Origin: Koleobacter methoxysyntrophicus
GTDB taxonomy: Bacteria > Bacillota > Thermosediminibacteria > Koleobacterales > Koleobacteraceae
Direction of reading: 5' to 3'
Length of the DNA: 64,000 nucleotides
Assembly (NCBI RefSeq): GCF_017301615.1
Contig: NZ_CP059066.1
Coordinates: 2,616,888 to 2,680,887, forward strand
A model generated the notes under the pieces. It ran no database searches. It was not told where the DNA came from and was given only the letters and a program-made list of their open reading frames with translations. The stretch's first letter is position 1. Each line of letters opens with the position of its first letter. The position numbers and the translations under genes are program-made. Of this stretch, positions 1 through 8,583 are shown piece by piece.

Positions 1-344
1 TCGTCTAAATCAAACCCATTTTGCAGTGTCTCTTCCATTGCTTTATCAATTATTTTAATAAGTTTGTCTTTGCTGGGGTGTCTTTGAAAACGGTTATTCG
101 TACATGCAACAAAGGTACCTCTCCCCTGCTGGGATGATAGGTATCCTTCTATTTCAAGCTCTTTATATGCTGCACTTATTGTATTCCGACTGACCTTTAA
201 TTTTTCTGCAAGTTGTCTTTCGGGAGGGAGTTTATGCCCTTTTTCCCAGATTCCCTGCTGAATAAAATTTTTTATCTGCTGTTTTACCTGTATATATATG
301 GGAATACCGCTCCTCCGATCAAGATTAAAGTAAATATTTAACAT
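1..344 (-). CDS. GntR-family transcriptional regulator (partial, C-terminus beyond the window)
   Basis: The reading frame starts at an ATG at 344 and runs off the left edge after about 114 codons. The N-terminal 70 residues form a GntR winged helix-turn-helix: the IPIYIQVKQQIK stretch, then KLPPERQLAEKLKVSRNT (recognition helix) and GRGTFVA (wing). The helix after the wing (KLIKIIDKAMEETLQ) resembles the short C-terminal domain of the YtrA subfamily, which often controls ABC transporters. A longer MocR-type protein cannot be excluded because the end is missing. The target genes are not visible. Family assignment is secure; function is not. Confidence 0.85.
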   Translation of the reverse strand, partial: MLNIYFNLDRRSGIPIYIQVKQQIKNFIQQGIWEKGHKLPPERQLAEKLKVSRNTISAAYKELEIEGYLSSQQGRGTFVACTNNRFQRHPSKDKLIKIIDKAMEETLQNGFDLD

Positions 345-474
345 GATATCACATCCCTAAAAATTGGATTAATTTTCAGTTAAATTTGGACTATTGCAAC
401 CATCCATATTGGCTCTTTATCTGTTTATATTCTACATCTATTCAATAATTCCTGCCTTTTAATAAAAAAATTTT

Positions 475-503
475 TTAATAAAAAAAGAGCCTTTTTGGCT
501 CTA
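475..503 (-). terminator. Intrinsic terminator after spoVS
   Basis: On the minus strand an AGAGCC / GGCTCT stem with a five-base loop is followed by a run of seven T. It lies about 45 bases after the spoVS stop codon. Confidence 0.8.
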
Positions 504-548
504 AAATTTATGTCTAATTTATTTAATACCCCTACAGGCAAAAATCCA

Positions 549-809
549 TTACCTGGGTTCAACAATCAACTTAATAGCCGTCCTTTCTTCACCATCAATT
601 TCAATATCTGTAAAGGCCGGAATACAAATTAAATCAACCCCACTTGGTGCTACAAATCCCCTTGCTATGGCTACAGCCTTAACCGCTTGATTAAGAGCTC
701 CTGCACCAATAGCCTGAATTTCAGCTCCACCCCTTTCTCTTAAAACGCCTGCTAATGCCCCTGCTACCGAATTTGGATTTGATTTTGCTGATACCTTTAA
801 TACTTCCAT
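549..809 (-). CDS. spoVS: Stage V sporulation protein S
   Basis: This 86-residue protein has the length and sequence of SpoVS, a small Alba-like nucleic-acid-binding protein needed for late sporulation events in Bacillus and conserved in spore formers. Recognisable segments are MEVLKVSAKSNPNSVAGALA at the N-terminus and the AIGAGALNQAVKAVAIARG core. The start ATG has an AAGGAGG ribosome-binding site. It is the last gene of the rny-ymdB-spoVS order shared with B. subtilis, and it carries its own sigma-H-like promoter at 859-885, which fits the sigma-H control known for spoVS in B. subtilis. Confidence 0.95.
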   Translation of the reverse strand: MEVLKVSAKSNPNSVAGALAGVLRERGGAEIQAIGAGALNQAVKAVAIARGFVAPSGVDLICIPAFTDIEIDGEERTAIKLIVEPR

Positions 810-858
810 TTATAGAATACCTCCTTATGAATTTAGTATTATTTCTAACTTTTATATT

Positions 859-885
859 ATTCTATATATAACTTTAAAATCCTCT
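859..885 (-). promoter_or_regulatory. Sigma-H-type promoter of spoVS
   Basis: On the minus strand AGAGGATTT (885-877), an 11-base spacer and ATAGAAT (865-859) match the B. subtilis sigma-H consensus RnAGGAwWW-N11-12-RnnGAAT at every defined position. The element is about 50 bases upstream of the spoVS start codon. The match is seen in the sequence; sigma-H use is inferred. Confidence 0.7.
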
Positions 886-921
886 TTTTAGTTCCCCAAA
901 AAAAGGTTTTTTTTAAAAAAT

Positions 922-1719
922 TCATTCTTTTTCTTCATCGGATTTTATTAGCAAATTTATCCTTTTTATTTCTCGGGCTTTACCTGTTTTGTCATCTACA
1001 TTCAATACTACTCCATTAAAAATCTTATCACCTGCAGCTAATTTAAATGAAACAGGTAATTGTGTAATGAACTTTTTTAGCACCAAGTCCGCTTTTATTC
1101 CTAAAACCGAATTATATGGTCCGGTCATACCTACGTCGGTTATATACGCAGTATCACGGGGTAAGATCCTTTCATCTGCTGTCTGTACATGGGTATGGGT
1201 ACCCAAAACCGCAGTTACTTTTCCATCTAAAAACCATGCCATAGCTACCTTTTCAGAAGTAGCTTCTGCATGGAAATCTACTATAATAATATTTGTATGT
1301 TTTTTTATATTAATTAGTTCCCGTTCTACAGTTTTGAAAGGACAATCCAAAGTATCCATAAAAACCCTTCCGGATACATTAATTATACCTATTTTCTTAT
1401 TATTTTTTAACAAGATAGTAGAACCGCATCCCGGAGTTCCTTCTGGATAATTCCCGGGTCTTACTATTCTATGTTCTTCATTTATAAAATCAAATATCTC
1501 TTTTTTATCCCATACATGGTTACCCATCGTCAAACAGTCTATACCCATATTAAATAACTCAATAGCGACCTTTTTGGTTAGACCTGTTCCTCCAGCTGCA
1601 TTTTCCCCATTTGCAATTACGAAATCGATTTTATAATTACTTTTAAGGTCATTCAAAACTCCTTTAACAGCCTTTCTTCCTGGCCTACCAACTATATCCC
1701 CTATAAAAAGTATATCCAA
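922..1719 (-). CDS. ymdB: YmdB-family metallophosphoesterase (TIGR00282 family)
   Basis: The protein of about 265 residues is a YmdB-type calcineurin-like phosphoesterase. YmdB hydrolyses 2',3'-cyclic nucleotides in B. subtilis and affects RNase Y activity and biofilm choice. Visible metal-binding motifs are LFIGDIVGRPGR at the start, NGENAAGG, MGNHVWD, DFHAEATSEK and GTHTHVQTAD. I place the start at a TTG at 1719 because AAGGGGAG lies seven bases upstream and the family begins exactly at this ILFIGD segment; an ATG at 1743 lies upstream of that site. Its place directly downstream of rny matches the functional link reported between the two proteins. Confidence 0.93.
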   Translation of the reverse strand: MDILFIGDIVGRPGRKAVKGVLNDLKSNYKIDFVIANGENAAGGTGLTKKVAIELFNMGIDCLTMGNHVWDKKEIFDFINEEHRIVRPGNYPEGTPGCGSTILLKNNKKIGIINVSGRVFMDTLDCPFKTVERELINIKKHTNIIIVDFHAEATSEKVAMAWFLDGKVTAVLGTHTHVQTADERILPRDTAYITDVGMTGPYNSVLGIKADLVLKKFITQLPVSFKLAAGDKIFNGVVLNVDDKTGKAREIKRINLLIKSDEEKE

Positions 1720-1829
1720 ATAGGTCACTCCCCTTATTATCATTATCTACAGTATTTTTAAAAAGTAAAAATAAGTTCATTTTCCAAAAAACTATTTTAT
1801 TTTCACTGTTATTTATAACATGGGGATTA

Positions 1830-1864
1830 TTTAAATTTTTAGCGCGCCTTTAAGCGCGCTAAAA
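1830..1864 (-). terminator. Hairpin terminator after rny
   Basis: An 11-bp perfect stem (TTTTAGCGCGC arms at 1837-1847 and 1854-1864) lies 21 bases after the rny stop codon. On the minus strand it is followed by AAAATTTAAAT-like sequence with a weak U tract, so termination may be partial and ymdB may receive readthrough. Confidence 0.6.
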
Positions 1865-1885
1865 TGTAACTAACTATTGGCCGAT

Positions 1886-3424
1886 TTATTTTGCATACTC
1901 AACGGCTCTGGTTTCCCGTATAACATTTACTTTTATCTGACCTGGATATTCTAAATCCTGTTCAATTTTTTTAGCTATTTCTCTAGCAATCTGCGAAGCC
2001 TCTAAATCTGAAACATCCTCAGGCTTAACCATTATTCTAACTTCACGACCAGCTTGTATAGCATAAGCCTTTTCTACACCTTTAAAGGAATCAGCTATTT
2101 CCTCCAATTTTTCTAATCTCTTTATATAGGCTTCGAGGGTTTCTCTTCTAGCACCGGGCCTTGCAGCTGAAATTGCATCAGCAGCTTGTACTAAAATAGC
2201 TTCGATAGTCTGGGGTTCAATATCATTATGATGGGCTGCAATTGCATGAATTACTTCTGAAGTTTCCCTATATTTCTTTGCTAAATCTGCCCCAATAAGG
2301 GCATGGGAGCCTTCCATTTCATGGTCAACAGCTTTACCGATATCATGCAATAGACCTGCCCTCTTTGCGATATTTATATCTGCTCCCAATTCTCCTGCCA
2401 TTACCCCTGCTAAATGAGATACCTCTATTGAGTGTTTTAAAACATTTTGACCATAACTCGTTCGGAATTTTAATTTGCCCAGAAGCTTAACAATTTCAAT
2501 GTGAAGCCCATGAACGCTTGTCTCGAAGGTTGCCTGTTCACCTTCTTCTCTTATTCTGTTTTCCACCTCTTTTTGGGCTTTTTCTACCATTTCCTCAATC
2601 CTTGCGGGATGTATTCTCCCATCATTAATTAATTTTTCCAGGGCTATTTTGGCAATTTCCCTTCTTATCGGATCAAAACCTGATAAAATTACGGCCTCGG
2701 GAGTATCGTCGATGATTAAATCGATACCGGTAAGGGTCTCTAATGCCCGTATATTTCTCCCCTCTCTACCGATTATCCTGCCTTTCATTTCATCATTGGG
2801 AAGTGATATAACAGAAACGGTTGTTTCTGCAACATGATCAGCTGCACATTTTTGTATAGCAGTAGAAATTATTTCCTTTGCACGTTTTTCAGCTTCTTCT
2901 CGAGCCTGAGATTCAATTTCTTTAATCATAATTGCGGCTTCGTGTTTGATTTCATCCTTAATGTTTGAAAGCAAAACCTCTTTTGCTTCTTCAGATGTTA
3001 ACCCAGATAAGCGCTCTAGTTCAGCTACTTGCTTTTGGTATAGTTTTTGAATTTCTTTTTGTAACCCCTCGAGCTCCTTTTCTCTCTGTTCTAATACGCT
3101 CTCTTTTTTTTCAAGGGTTTCGGTTTTTTTATCTAAAGATTCCTCTTTTTGTAATAATCTCCTTTCAATTCTCTGTAATTCATTTCTTCTTTCCTTTATT
3201 TCTTTGTCAAATTCAGTCCTTAATTTATGAACTTCTTCTTTTGCTTCTAAAATTGATTCCCTTTTACTTGCTTCTGCTTCTTTTTCTGCTTCTTCCAGAA
3301 TTTTCTTTGCCGCTTCTTCGGCTGATATTATTTTAGCCTCAGCTATATATTTTCTAACAAAATAACCTATTATAAAGGTAATTAAACTTACTCCAATGGT
3401 TATTAATATATTTGTAAGATTAAT
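1886..3424 (-). CDS. rny: Ribonuclease Y, apparent ATT start codon
   Basis: RNase Y is the membrane-anchored endoribonuclease that starts mRNA decay in Bacillota. The frame encodes an N-terminal membrane helix ([20 protein letters not shown]), about 150 residues of coiled coil, a KH domain ([15 protein letters not shown]) and an HD domain ([10 protein letters not shown]). Full length from 3424 is 512 residues, close to the usual 520. Translating base by base, the frame is open from a TGA at 3433-3431 down to the stop at 1886, but contains no ATG, GTG or TTG before a TTG at 2974, which would remove the membrane helix and coiled coil. The only plausible start codons after the strong GGGAGGTGA site are ATT at 3424 (nine-base spacing) or ATT at 3430. 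An IF3-sensitive ATT start, as in E. coli infC and pcnB, would keep expression low. Confidence 0.9.
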   Translation of the reverse strand: MNLTNILITIGVSLITFIIGYFVRKYIAEAKIISAEEAAKKILEEAEKEAEASKRESILEAKEEVHKLRTEFDKEIKERRNELQRIERRLLQKEESLDKKTETLEKKESVLEQREKELEGLQKEIQKLYQKQVAELERLSGLTSEEAKEVLLSNIKDEIKHEAAIMIKEIESQAREEAEKRAKEIISTAIQKCAADHVAETTVSVISLPNDEMKGRIIGREGRNIRALETLTGIDLIIDDTPEAVILSGFDPIRREIAKIALEKLINDGRIHPARIEEMVEKAQKEVENRIREEGEQATFETSVHGLHIEIVKLLGKLKFRTSYGQNVLKHSIEVSHLAGVMAGELGADINIAKRAGLLHDIGKAVDHEMEGSHALIGADLAKKYRETSEVIHAIAAHHNDIEPQTIEAILVQAADAISAARPGARRETLEAYIKRLEKLEEIADSFKGVEKAYAIQAGREVRIMVKPEDVSDLEASQIAREIAKKIEQDLEYPGQIKVNVIRETRAVEYAK

Positions 3425-3606
3425 ATTAATTCACCTCCCGTAATGTAAAATAATAAAACCGAGGGGAACTCGGCTTTAAGAGAAACCAACTACTATGTTG
3501 TTATATCAACTTAGTCAGGTATTGCTCTTTTTTACCATATCTCCTGCCTTAGTTCCAAGGTTAAACGAAAACCGTAATTTAATCCAAATATAATCCTTCC
3601 TACTCG
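3425..3606 (-). promoter_or_regulatory. Structured rny leader RNA, candidate transcription attenuator
   Basis: About 180 bases separate the predicted transcription start from the rny reading frame. The leader contains a CCTT-loop-AAGG hairpin (around 3547-3560), a GTTG/CAAC hairpin near 3500, and a terminator at 3447-3478 right before the ribosome-binding site. The segment GGAACTAAGGC (3556-3546) can pair with GCCGAGTTCC (3474-3465), the 5' arm and loop of the terminator, through GGAACT/AGTTCC plus GGC/GCC. That gives two mutually exclusive folds. I do not recognise it as a T-box or a known riboswitch class. Confidence 0.55.
3447..3478 (-). terminator. Terminator inside the rny leader
   Basis: The stem CCGAG/CTCGG with a five-base TTCCC loop is followed by TTTTATTATTTTA on the minus strand. 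It ends only a few bases before the GGGAGGTGA ribosome-binding site of rny, so it is downstream of the rny promoter and would act as an attenuator rather than as the recX terminator alone. Confidence 0.7.
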
Positions 3607-3612
3607 TATAAT

Positions 3613-3641
3613 ATTGTATATCTTTTTTTAAAGGATGTCAA
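3613..3641 (-). promoter_or_regulatory. Sigma-A-type promoter of rny
   Basis: TTGACA (3641-3636) and TACAAT (3618-3613) are separated by 17 bases. The promoter lies 30 bases after the recX stop codon and gives a leader of about 180 nt before the ATT start. Confidence 0.8.
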
Positions 3642-3669
3642 GTATGCAAGAATTAGGCAGGATTTGATT

Positions 3670-4131
3670 TTACTGGAATAAATTATCTATTACTTTATTG
3701 ATTACATTGTAAGAAAAACCTTTTCTTTCAAGAAATCTTCCTAATTTGGCCTTAATCCTATCTTTTTCCATATTTTTATAGGATTTAATCTTTTTATTAG
3801 CAACACCCATAGCTATCTCTAACTCGTCAAAATCTTTACTCTCTTCTAACTTTTCCTCTATTAGATCATATGGTATTCCTTTTCTTGATAGTTCATATTT
3901 AATTTTTGCTGCTCCTATACCTTTAGATTTAGCTTTATTTTTAACCCACTGTTCTGCATAGCGATTGTCATCTATATAGCCCTTCTGAATTAGGTCTTTC
4001 ACTACCTGTTTTACAATAGATTCATCATATCCCTTCTTTATTAACTTTTCACATATTTCCCTTTCAGTATAATCTCTGAATGCAAGGAGATTAACAGCAT
4101 ATAGAAATGCCTTACTTATTAACCTTTGCAT
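3670..4131 (-). CDS. recX: Regulatory protein RecX
   Basis: The protein of about 153 residues has the RecX three-helix repeats ([56 protein letters not shown]). RecX binds RecA filaments and limits or modulates recombination and the SOS response. The ATG at 4131 is preferred over an in-frame ATG at 4167 because AAAAGGG lies eight bases upstream. The gene overlaps the 3' end of recA by 20 bases, so the two are translationally linked and share the LexA-controlled promoter. It is shorter than the B. subtilis protein but typical of clostridia. Confidence 0.92.
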   Translation of the reverse strand: MQRLISKAFLYAVNLLAFRDYTEREICEKLIKKGYDESIVKQVVKDLIQKGYIDDNRYAEQWVKNKAKSKGIGAAKIKYELSRKGIPYDLIEEKLEESKDFDELEIAMGVANKKIKSYKNMEKDRIKAKLGRFLERKGFSYNVINKVIDNLFQ

Positions 4132-5167
4132 TATTAGTACCCTTTTCTTGCTTTCCATTGTTTTCATGTGGTGGATGAATCTTTATGCCATACTTTTCTT
4201 TGATAGCGTTTTCGATTTTTATGGCAATTTCGGGATTTTCTTTTAAATACTGTTTTGCGTTTTCCCGGCCCTGACCTAATCTTTCGTCTCCAAAAGAATA
4301 CCATGCACCGCTTTTATTAATCATTTCTATTTCAACACCGAAGTCCAAAATACAACCTTCCCGAGAAATTCCTTCCCCGTACATAATATCAAAGTCCGCC
4401 TGTTTAAAAGGAGGAGCCACTTTGTTTTTTACAACTCTAATCCTGGTTCTGTTACCTATTATATCATTCCCCTGTTTTAATGATTCAATCCTTTTAACCT
4501 CTAATCTTATTGATGAATAAAACTTTAGTGCCCTACCCCCAGGGGTAGTTTCTGGGTTGCCAAACATAACCCCTACCTTTTCCCTTAGCTGGTTAATAAA
4601 TATAGCTGTTGTTCTTGATTTGCTTATAGCTCCTGCTAATTTTCTTAAAGCTTGAGACATTAATCTGGCCTGGAGCCCAACATGGGCATCTCCCATTTCA
4701 CCGTCAATTTCAGCTTTTGGAACCAGAGCAGCTACGGAATCTATAACTATTACGTCCACCGCACTACTCCTTACTAAGGCTTCTGCAATTTCTAAAGCCT
4801 GTTCTCCTGTATCCGGTTGGGAAATTAATAGATTATCGATATCTACCCCTAAATTTTTTGCATACGTGGGATCAAGTGCATGTTCTGCATCTATAAAGGC
4901 AGCTATTCCACCGTTTTTCTGGGCTTCTGCAATGATATGTAAAGCTACAGTGGTTTTCCCAGAAGATTCGGGTCCAAAAATCTCAACTATTCTGCCTCTT
5001 GGAACCCCTCCTACTCCCAGTGCAATATCAAGAGGCAATGCCCCTGTAGATATTGTTTCAACGTTAAGTTTAGTTGCTGCTTCTCCTAATTTCATGATAG
5101 AACCCTTGCCAAACTGTCTTTCAATCTGATTTAAAGCAATTTCGAGGGCTTTTTGTTTCTCAATCAA
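4112..5167 (-). CDS. recA: Recombinase RecA
   Basis: RecA forms filaments on single-stranded DNA for homologous recombination and activates LexA self-cleavage. The 351-residue protein shows [11 protein letters not shown], Walker [26 protein letters not shown], the L1 and L2 regions with [22 protein letters not shown], and an acidic/polar tail. I choose a TTG start at 5167: GAGGAGG lies eight bases upstream and the protein then begins at the usual [11 protein letters not shown] segment; the upstream ATG at 5227 lies in front of the promoter's -10 and cannot be transcribed from it. It forms an operon with recX. Confidence 0.97.
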   Translation of the reverse strand: MIEKQKALEIALNQIERQFGKGSIMKLGEAATKLNVETISTGALPLDIALGVGGVPRGRIVEIFGPESSGKTTVALHIIAEAQKNGGIAAFIDAEHALDPTYAKNLGVDIDNLLISQPDTGEQALEIAEALVRSSAVDVIVIDSVAALVPKAEIDGEMGDAHVGLQARLMSQALRKLAGAISKSRTTAIFINQLREKVGVMFGNPETTPGGRALKFYSSIRLEVKRIESLKQGNDIIGNRTRIRVVKNKVAPPFKQADFDIMYGEGISREGCILDFGVEIEMINKSGAWYSFGDERLGQGRENAKQYLKENPEIAIKIENAIKEKYGIKIHPPHENNGKQEKGTNNAKVNK

Positions 5168-5183
5168 AATAAACGCCTCCTCG

Positions 5184-5197
5184 CAAACAATCGTTCG
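5184..5197 (-). promoter_or_regulatory. LexA (SOS) box of recA
   Basis: CGAACGATTGTTTG on the minus strand fits the Gram-positive LexA box CGAAC-N4-GTTYG exactly. It sits between the -10 element and the ribosome-binding site, around the predicted transcription start. Confidence 0.85.
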
Positions 5198-5206
5198 ATT
5201 GTTTTT

Positions 5207-5235
5207 ATTATAAAATTTTAAAACCATTTAGTCAA
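5207..5235 (-). promoter_or_regulatory. recA promoter
   Basis: TTGACT (5235-5230) and TATAAT (5212-5207) are 17 bases apart. The -35 overlaps the last bases of thpR. The LexA box lies immediately downstream. Confidence 0.85.
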
Positions 5236-5800
5236 TAATTTTTAGATTAAATATCTCAATTGGGCTATAAACAGGACCACCAAGGGTTAAATCGCTTTTC
5301 ATAAAGCTTAGCGTTTTTAAAACAGTTCTTAAAAAGAAACCTTCTGTATCTCTTAGTGCTCTGTCTAATATCTCTTTAGTCGGCGGTTTTTGCTTAAAAC
5401 GCCCTAAAGTTATATGAGGAGAAAAAGGTTTTTTTTCAAATGGGAATCCGCATTTGTTCATTTCTTCTTGTATTCTTTTATATATTAAGTTTAAATCAAT
5501 ATTTTCATCTATTCCAACCCACAAAACCCTGGGATTCCCCCTATAATGGAAAATCCCGGCTTTCATAATAATAATTTCCACAGGTTGAATTTCTTCACAA
5601 ATTTTTTTAATACAACATGAAATATAGGGGATCTTATCTTTTGGAATATCTCCTAAGAATTTAAAAGTTATATGAAAATAATCAGGCTTCACCCATTTTG
5701 TATTATTGAGGTAAGGCTTAATATTATCCTGTAATTGTTTTAGCTTTACCTTAGTTTTTTCATCAAAATCCCCTGCAATAAAAGCCCTGAATTTCTCCAT
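5228..5800 (-). CDS. thpR: RNA 2',3'-cyclic phosphodiesterase (2H family)
   Basis: The protein of 190 residues belongs to the LigT/ThpR 2H phosphoesterases, which open 2',3'-cyclic phosphate ends of RNA. Both active-site HxT motifs are present: HITFKFLGD near residue 43 and HITLGRFKQ near residue 130. The ATG at 5800 is preferred to the GTG at 5809 because AAAGGTG stands about seven bases before it. It lies between a membrane phosphoesterase and recA, an order often seen in clostridia next to cinA and recA. Its physiological RNA substrate is unknown. Confidence 0.9.
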   Translation of the reverse strand: MEKFRAFIAGDFDEKTKVKLKQLQDNIKPYLNNTKWVKPDYFHITFKFLGDIPKDKIPYISCCIKKICEEIQPVEIIIMKAGIFHYRGNPRVLWVGIDENIDLNLIYKRIQEEMNKCGFPFEKKPFSPHITLGRFKQKPPTKEILDRALRDTEGFFLRTVLKTLSFMKSDLTLGGPVYSPIEIFNLKIID

Positions 5801-5899
5801 TAAGCTCACCTTTAATATAAAGTCATTTTTATATTAAATTCTATACAAACTTAATTTCTCCTTTTATTTTTATTTGAAAATCTATCAACAGCAATTTTA

Positions 5900-7270
5900 T
5901 TAATCGGAAAGCCATATCCTTTCCAATGTAAATCCCTTTTTTATGCTATATATCTTTATTACATCTACTGCCTTTGGAAAATGGGTATTGCGCTTATCAT
6001 AATATATAAGGACCATACTATAAGGTATTTCTTTTGCAGCCTGCAATCCTCTAATTCCGGCACTTCCCGTAGTTCCTGCATTTATCATGATCGTCCCTTG
6101 GGTCTCTTCAATTTCAAAGGAATGGGTATGGCCATACAGTATCACGGGCACTTTACCTTTAAAAGCCCGGCCGGTCCTGGGGTTATGGACGGCTAAAATT
6201 TGCGGGGTATTTTCTAATTCATTAAGTTTGTTGGTGATTTTATCTATATCTTTTTCAAAATCAATTTTAGTGGCAGGCTTGATATCATTAGTTTTTGATG
6301 CAGGATCAGCTATACCAAATATACTTATATCTTTAACCTCTACAGCTTCCTCCTCAAGGACCTTTACATTTTTGAGATTCTTCATTTTATCTATTATTGA
6401 TGGAGAATCATGATTACCTGCTATAAATATATATGGTATTTTTAATTTTTCAATTCTATTCAATAAAGACCCTTCAATAGGTGTTCCGTAATCAGTTATA
6501 TCCCCCGTATCGATTATCATATCAATGTCAAAACTCTGGACAACCTGTTCTACAAAATCCATTGCAGCAACATTATTGTGAATATCAGAAATATGCAAAA
6601 CCTTTATTAAGTCACCATCTGATTCTAATGGTTCTAGTTCATCTAATTTTTCAAAAAGGAGATAAGCATTTTGTGCTGTTACTTCCAGCATATTCCCTAA
6701 CTTATCTACACTTGCAATAGTCTCTTCTGCAAGACGCATTATCCAAGGGGCATCTTTCAGGACTCCTGAATATTCTGGATCTAAAAAGGCATTATGATCA
6801 AAAGTTAAATAACCCCAAAAAATAAATGTAGAAACTATCAAAAAACCTATTAAGCTACATACTAATATTTCTGAGACAGCTTTAAATTTAAACAGATAAC
6901 CTAAAATTCCACTTCCTAATACAGAAAGAAATAATAATTTAAAAATAAATTTTTTAACCGATTCTATTGACTTAATCTTTATATCATTAAAAACTCTTTC
7001 TTTATCAGGATTATTAATAACTTCCTTAACTATTTCAGGATTGATATTTTTAAGCAAAACAGTAAACTGTATAGGAGAAGAGTGGGTTTTCGCTTTAATT
7101 TCACCTAAGGGTGGAAATAGTAATTTAGTATATCCAGGTTCGATAATATTAATGGATAACTGGACTTCAAAGGCATTTATGTTAACATCCATTTTCCCGA
7201 ATAATATAATAAATATTAATGCTCCTATTATTCCTACAAGGGCTATAAATGCTAGCCTGCTCTTTTTCAT
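5900..7270 (-). CDS. Membrane-anchored metallophosphoesterase
   Basis: The protein of about 456 residues has an N-terminal membrane helix (FIALVGIIGALIFIILFG), a predicted extracytoplasmic stretch of roughly 80 residues, two more helices near residues 110-160, and a C-terminal calcineurin-like domain with the full metal motif set: SDIHNN, DTGDITDYG, AGNHDSP, VHNPRTG and YGHTHS. The ATG at 7270 has AAGGG nine bases upstream. It directly follows cinA (12-base gap). The domain would face the cytoplasm if the three helices are real. Substrate is unknown; nucleotide or phosphodiester hydrolysis is the family expectation. Confidence 0.85.
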   Translation of the reverse strand: MKKSRLAFIALVGIIGALIFIILFGKMDVNINAFEVQLSINIIEPGYTKLLFPPLGEIKAKTHSSPIQFTVLLKNINPEIVKEVINNPDKERVFNDIKIKSIESVKKFIFKLLFLSVLGSGILGYLFKFKAVSEILVCSLIGFLIVSTFIFWGYLTFDHNAFLDPEYSGVLKDAPWIMRLAEETIASVDKLGNMLEVTAQNAYLLFEKLDELEPLESDGDLIKVLHISDIHNNVAAMDFVEQVVQSFDIDMIIDTGDITDYGTPIEGSLLNRIEKLKIPYIFIAGNHDSPSIIDKMKNLKNVKVLEEEAVEVKDISIFGIADPASKTNDIKPATKIDFEKDIDKITNKLNELENTPQILAVHNPRTGRAFKGKVPVILYGHTHSFEIEETQGTIMINAGTTGSAGIRGLQAAKEIPYSMVLIYYDKRNTHFPKAVDVIKIYSIKKGFTLERIWLSD

Positions 7271-7282
7271 AAACACCAACCC

Positions 7283-8521
7283 TTATCTAATTTTTAAATA
7301 CCTCCTAATTAAATCAAGAGCAGCCAATGCTGATCTCCTTTTTATAGCTTCCCTGTTCCCATTAAACAGGTATTTTTCACAGAGGTCACCTGAATCAGTC
7401 GAAAGGGCTATGAAAACTAATCCTACCGGTTTTAAAGGGGTTCCGCCATCAGGGCCAGCTATCCCAGTAATGGCCACACCGAGATCTGTTCCGGATAATT
7501 TTCTAATCCATGACGCCATAGAAATAGCCGTTTCCTGGCTTACGGCTCCCTTTTGCTTTAAGATTTCGGCAGGGACATTTAAGATTTCTGTTTTTGATTT
7601 ATTACTGTAAGAAATTATTCCTCTATCAAAGACAGCCGAAATTCCAGGTATATTGGTAAGAAGATGGGATAGATATCCACCGGTACAGGATTCAGCAATA
7701 GAAATGGTACACCTCCGTTCAATTAACATCCTTCCAACAACTGCTTCCATCGGATCATTGTCATAGCTGTATATATATTCCCCTACCCGCTCTTTTATGG
7801 TCTGTATTATAGGCTCTATTAATTCATTTGCATCTTTTTCTGATTTAGCCTTAGCAGTTATACGCAAAGTTACTTCCCCCTGCTTCGCGAGAGGTGCCAC
7901 GGTAGGATTGGTTTGTTTTTTTAAAATATCTAATATTTTTTGTTCTAAAGATGATTCTCCAATTCCTATAAATCTTAATACCCTGGATTTAATAACCTCA
8001 TTACTGAGACGTTTCCGTAAAAAAGGTATAACGAATTTATTAAGCATCGGTTCCATTTCATTAGGTGGCCCAGGTAAAAGAATAATTATTTTTTCCCCGG
8101 TCTGTAATATAATCCCGGGAGCTGTACCATTTTCATTTGGAATAGTTATAGCCCCTTCAGGAACTAATGCTTGTTTTTTATTGTTTTCCGGCATTTCTCT
8201 CTGCATCTTTTTGAAAAAAGCCCGTATTCGGTTAAGGGTATCTTCATCATAATTTAATTCCAATCTTAATACTTCTGCAACCGTTTCTTTTGTAAGGTCA
8301 TCGAGGGTTGGGCCTAATCCCCCTGTGAATATAATCAGATCTGAACGCTCCAGGGCTATTTTAAATACCGAAGAAATTCGTTCTCTATTATCTCCTACAC
8401 TTGTGTGAAAAAATACATTTATCCCTATTTCAGATAATTTTTGGGAAATAATCCGGGTATTAATATTGTCAATTTGGCCTAATAAAAGTTCCGTACCAAC
8501 AGATATTATTTCTGAATTCAT
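7283..8521 (-). CDS. cinA: CinA-like protein (competence/damage-inducible; NMN deamidase type)
   Basis: The 412-residue protein combines the N-terminal MoCF-biosynthesis-like domain (SVGTELLLGQIDN; FTGGLGPTLDDLTKE) and the C-terminal CinA domain (SIAESCTGGYLSHLLT; GIAGPDGGTPLKPVG), which has nicotinamide-mononucleotide amidohydrolase activity in characterised relatives. Related proteins also cleave ADP-ribose. I choose the ATG at 8521, with AGGAGG seven bases upstream, over the ATG at 8548. cinA-recA linkage is common in Bacillota and fits the short distance here. Confidence 0.93.
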   Translation of the reverse strand: MNSEIISVGTELLLGQIDNINTRIISQKLSEIGINVFFHTSVGDNRERISSVFKIALERSDLIIFTGGLGPTLDDLTKETVAEVLRLELNYDEDTLNRIRAFFKKMQREMPENNKKQALVPEGAITIPNENGTAPGIILQTGEKIIILLPGPPNEMEPMLNKFVIPFLRKRLSNEVIKSRVLRFIGIGESSLEQKILDILKKQTNPTVAPLAKQGEVTLRITAKAKSEKDANELIEPIIQTIKERVGEYIYSYDNDPMEAVVGRMLIERRCTISIAESCTGGYLSHLLTNIPGISAVFDRGIISYSNKSKTEILNVPAEILKQKGAVSQETAISMASWIRKLSGTDLGVAITGIAGPDGGTPLKPVGLVFIALSTDSGDLCEKYLFNGNREAIKRRSALAALDLIRRYLKIR

Positions 8522-8583
8522 ATATTTTCCTCCTAACATATCGTTCATATCGGCTGTAATATATAATTCGATTATTTTTTTAT

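Noticed and set aside
1886-2974. RNase Y as a short 362-residue protein starting at TTG 2974
   Set aside because: The open frame upstream encodes the membrane helix and coiled coil of the family, and no ribosome site stands before 2974.
3425-3606. T-box or other known riboswitch before rny
   Set aside because: No T-box GGTGG-type motif and no core of the common classes I could recognise (TPP, SAM, lysine, c-di-GMP, c-di-AMP, ZTP, fluoride).
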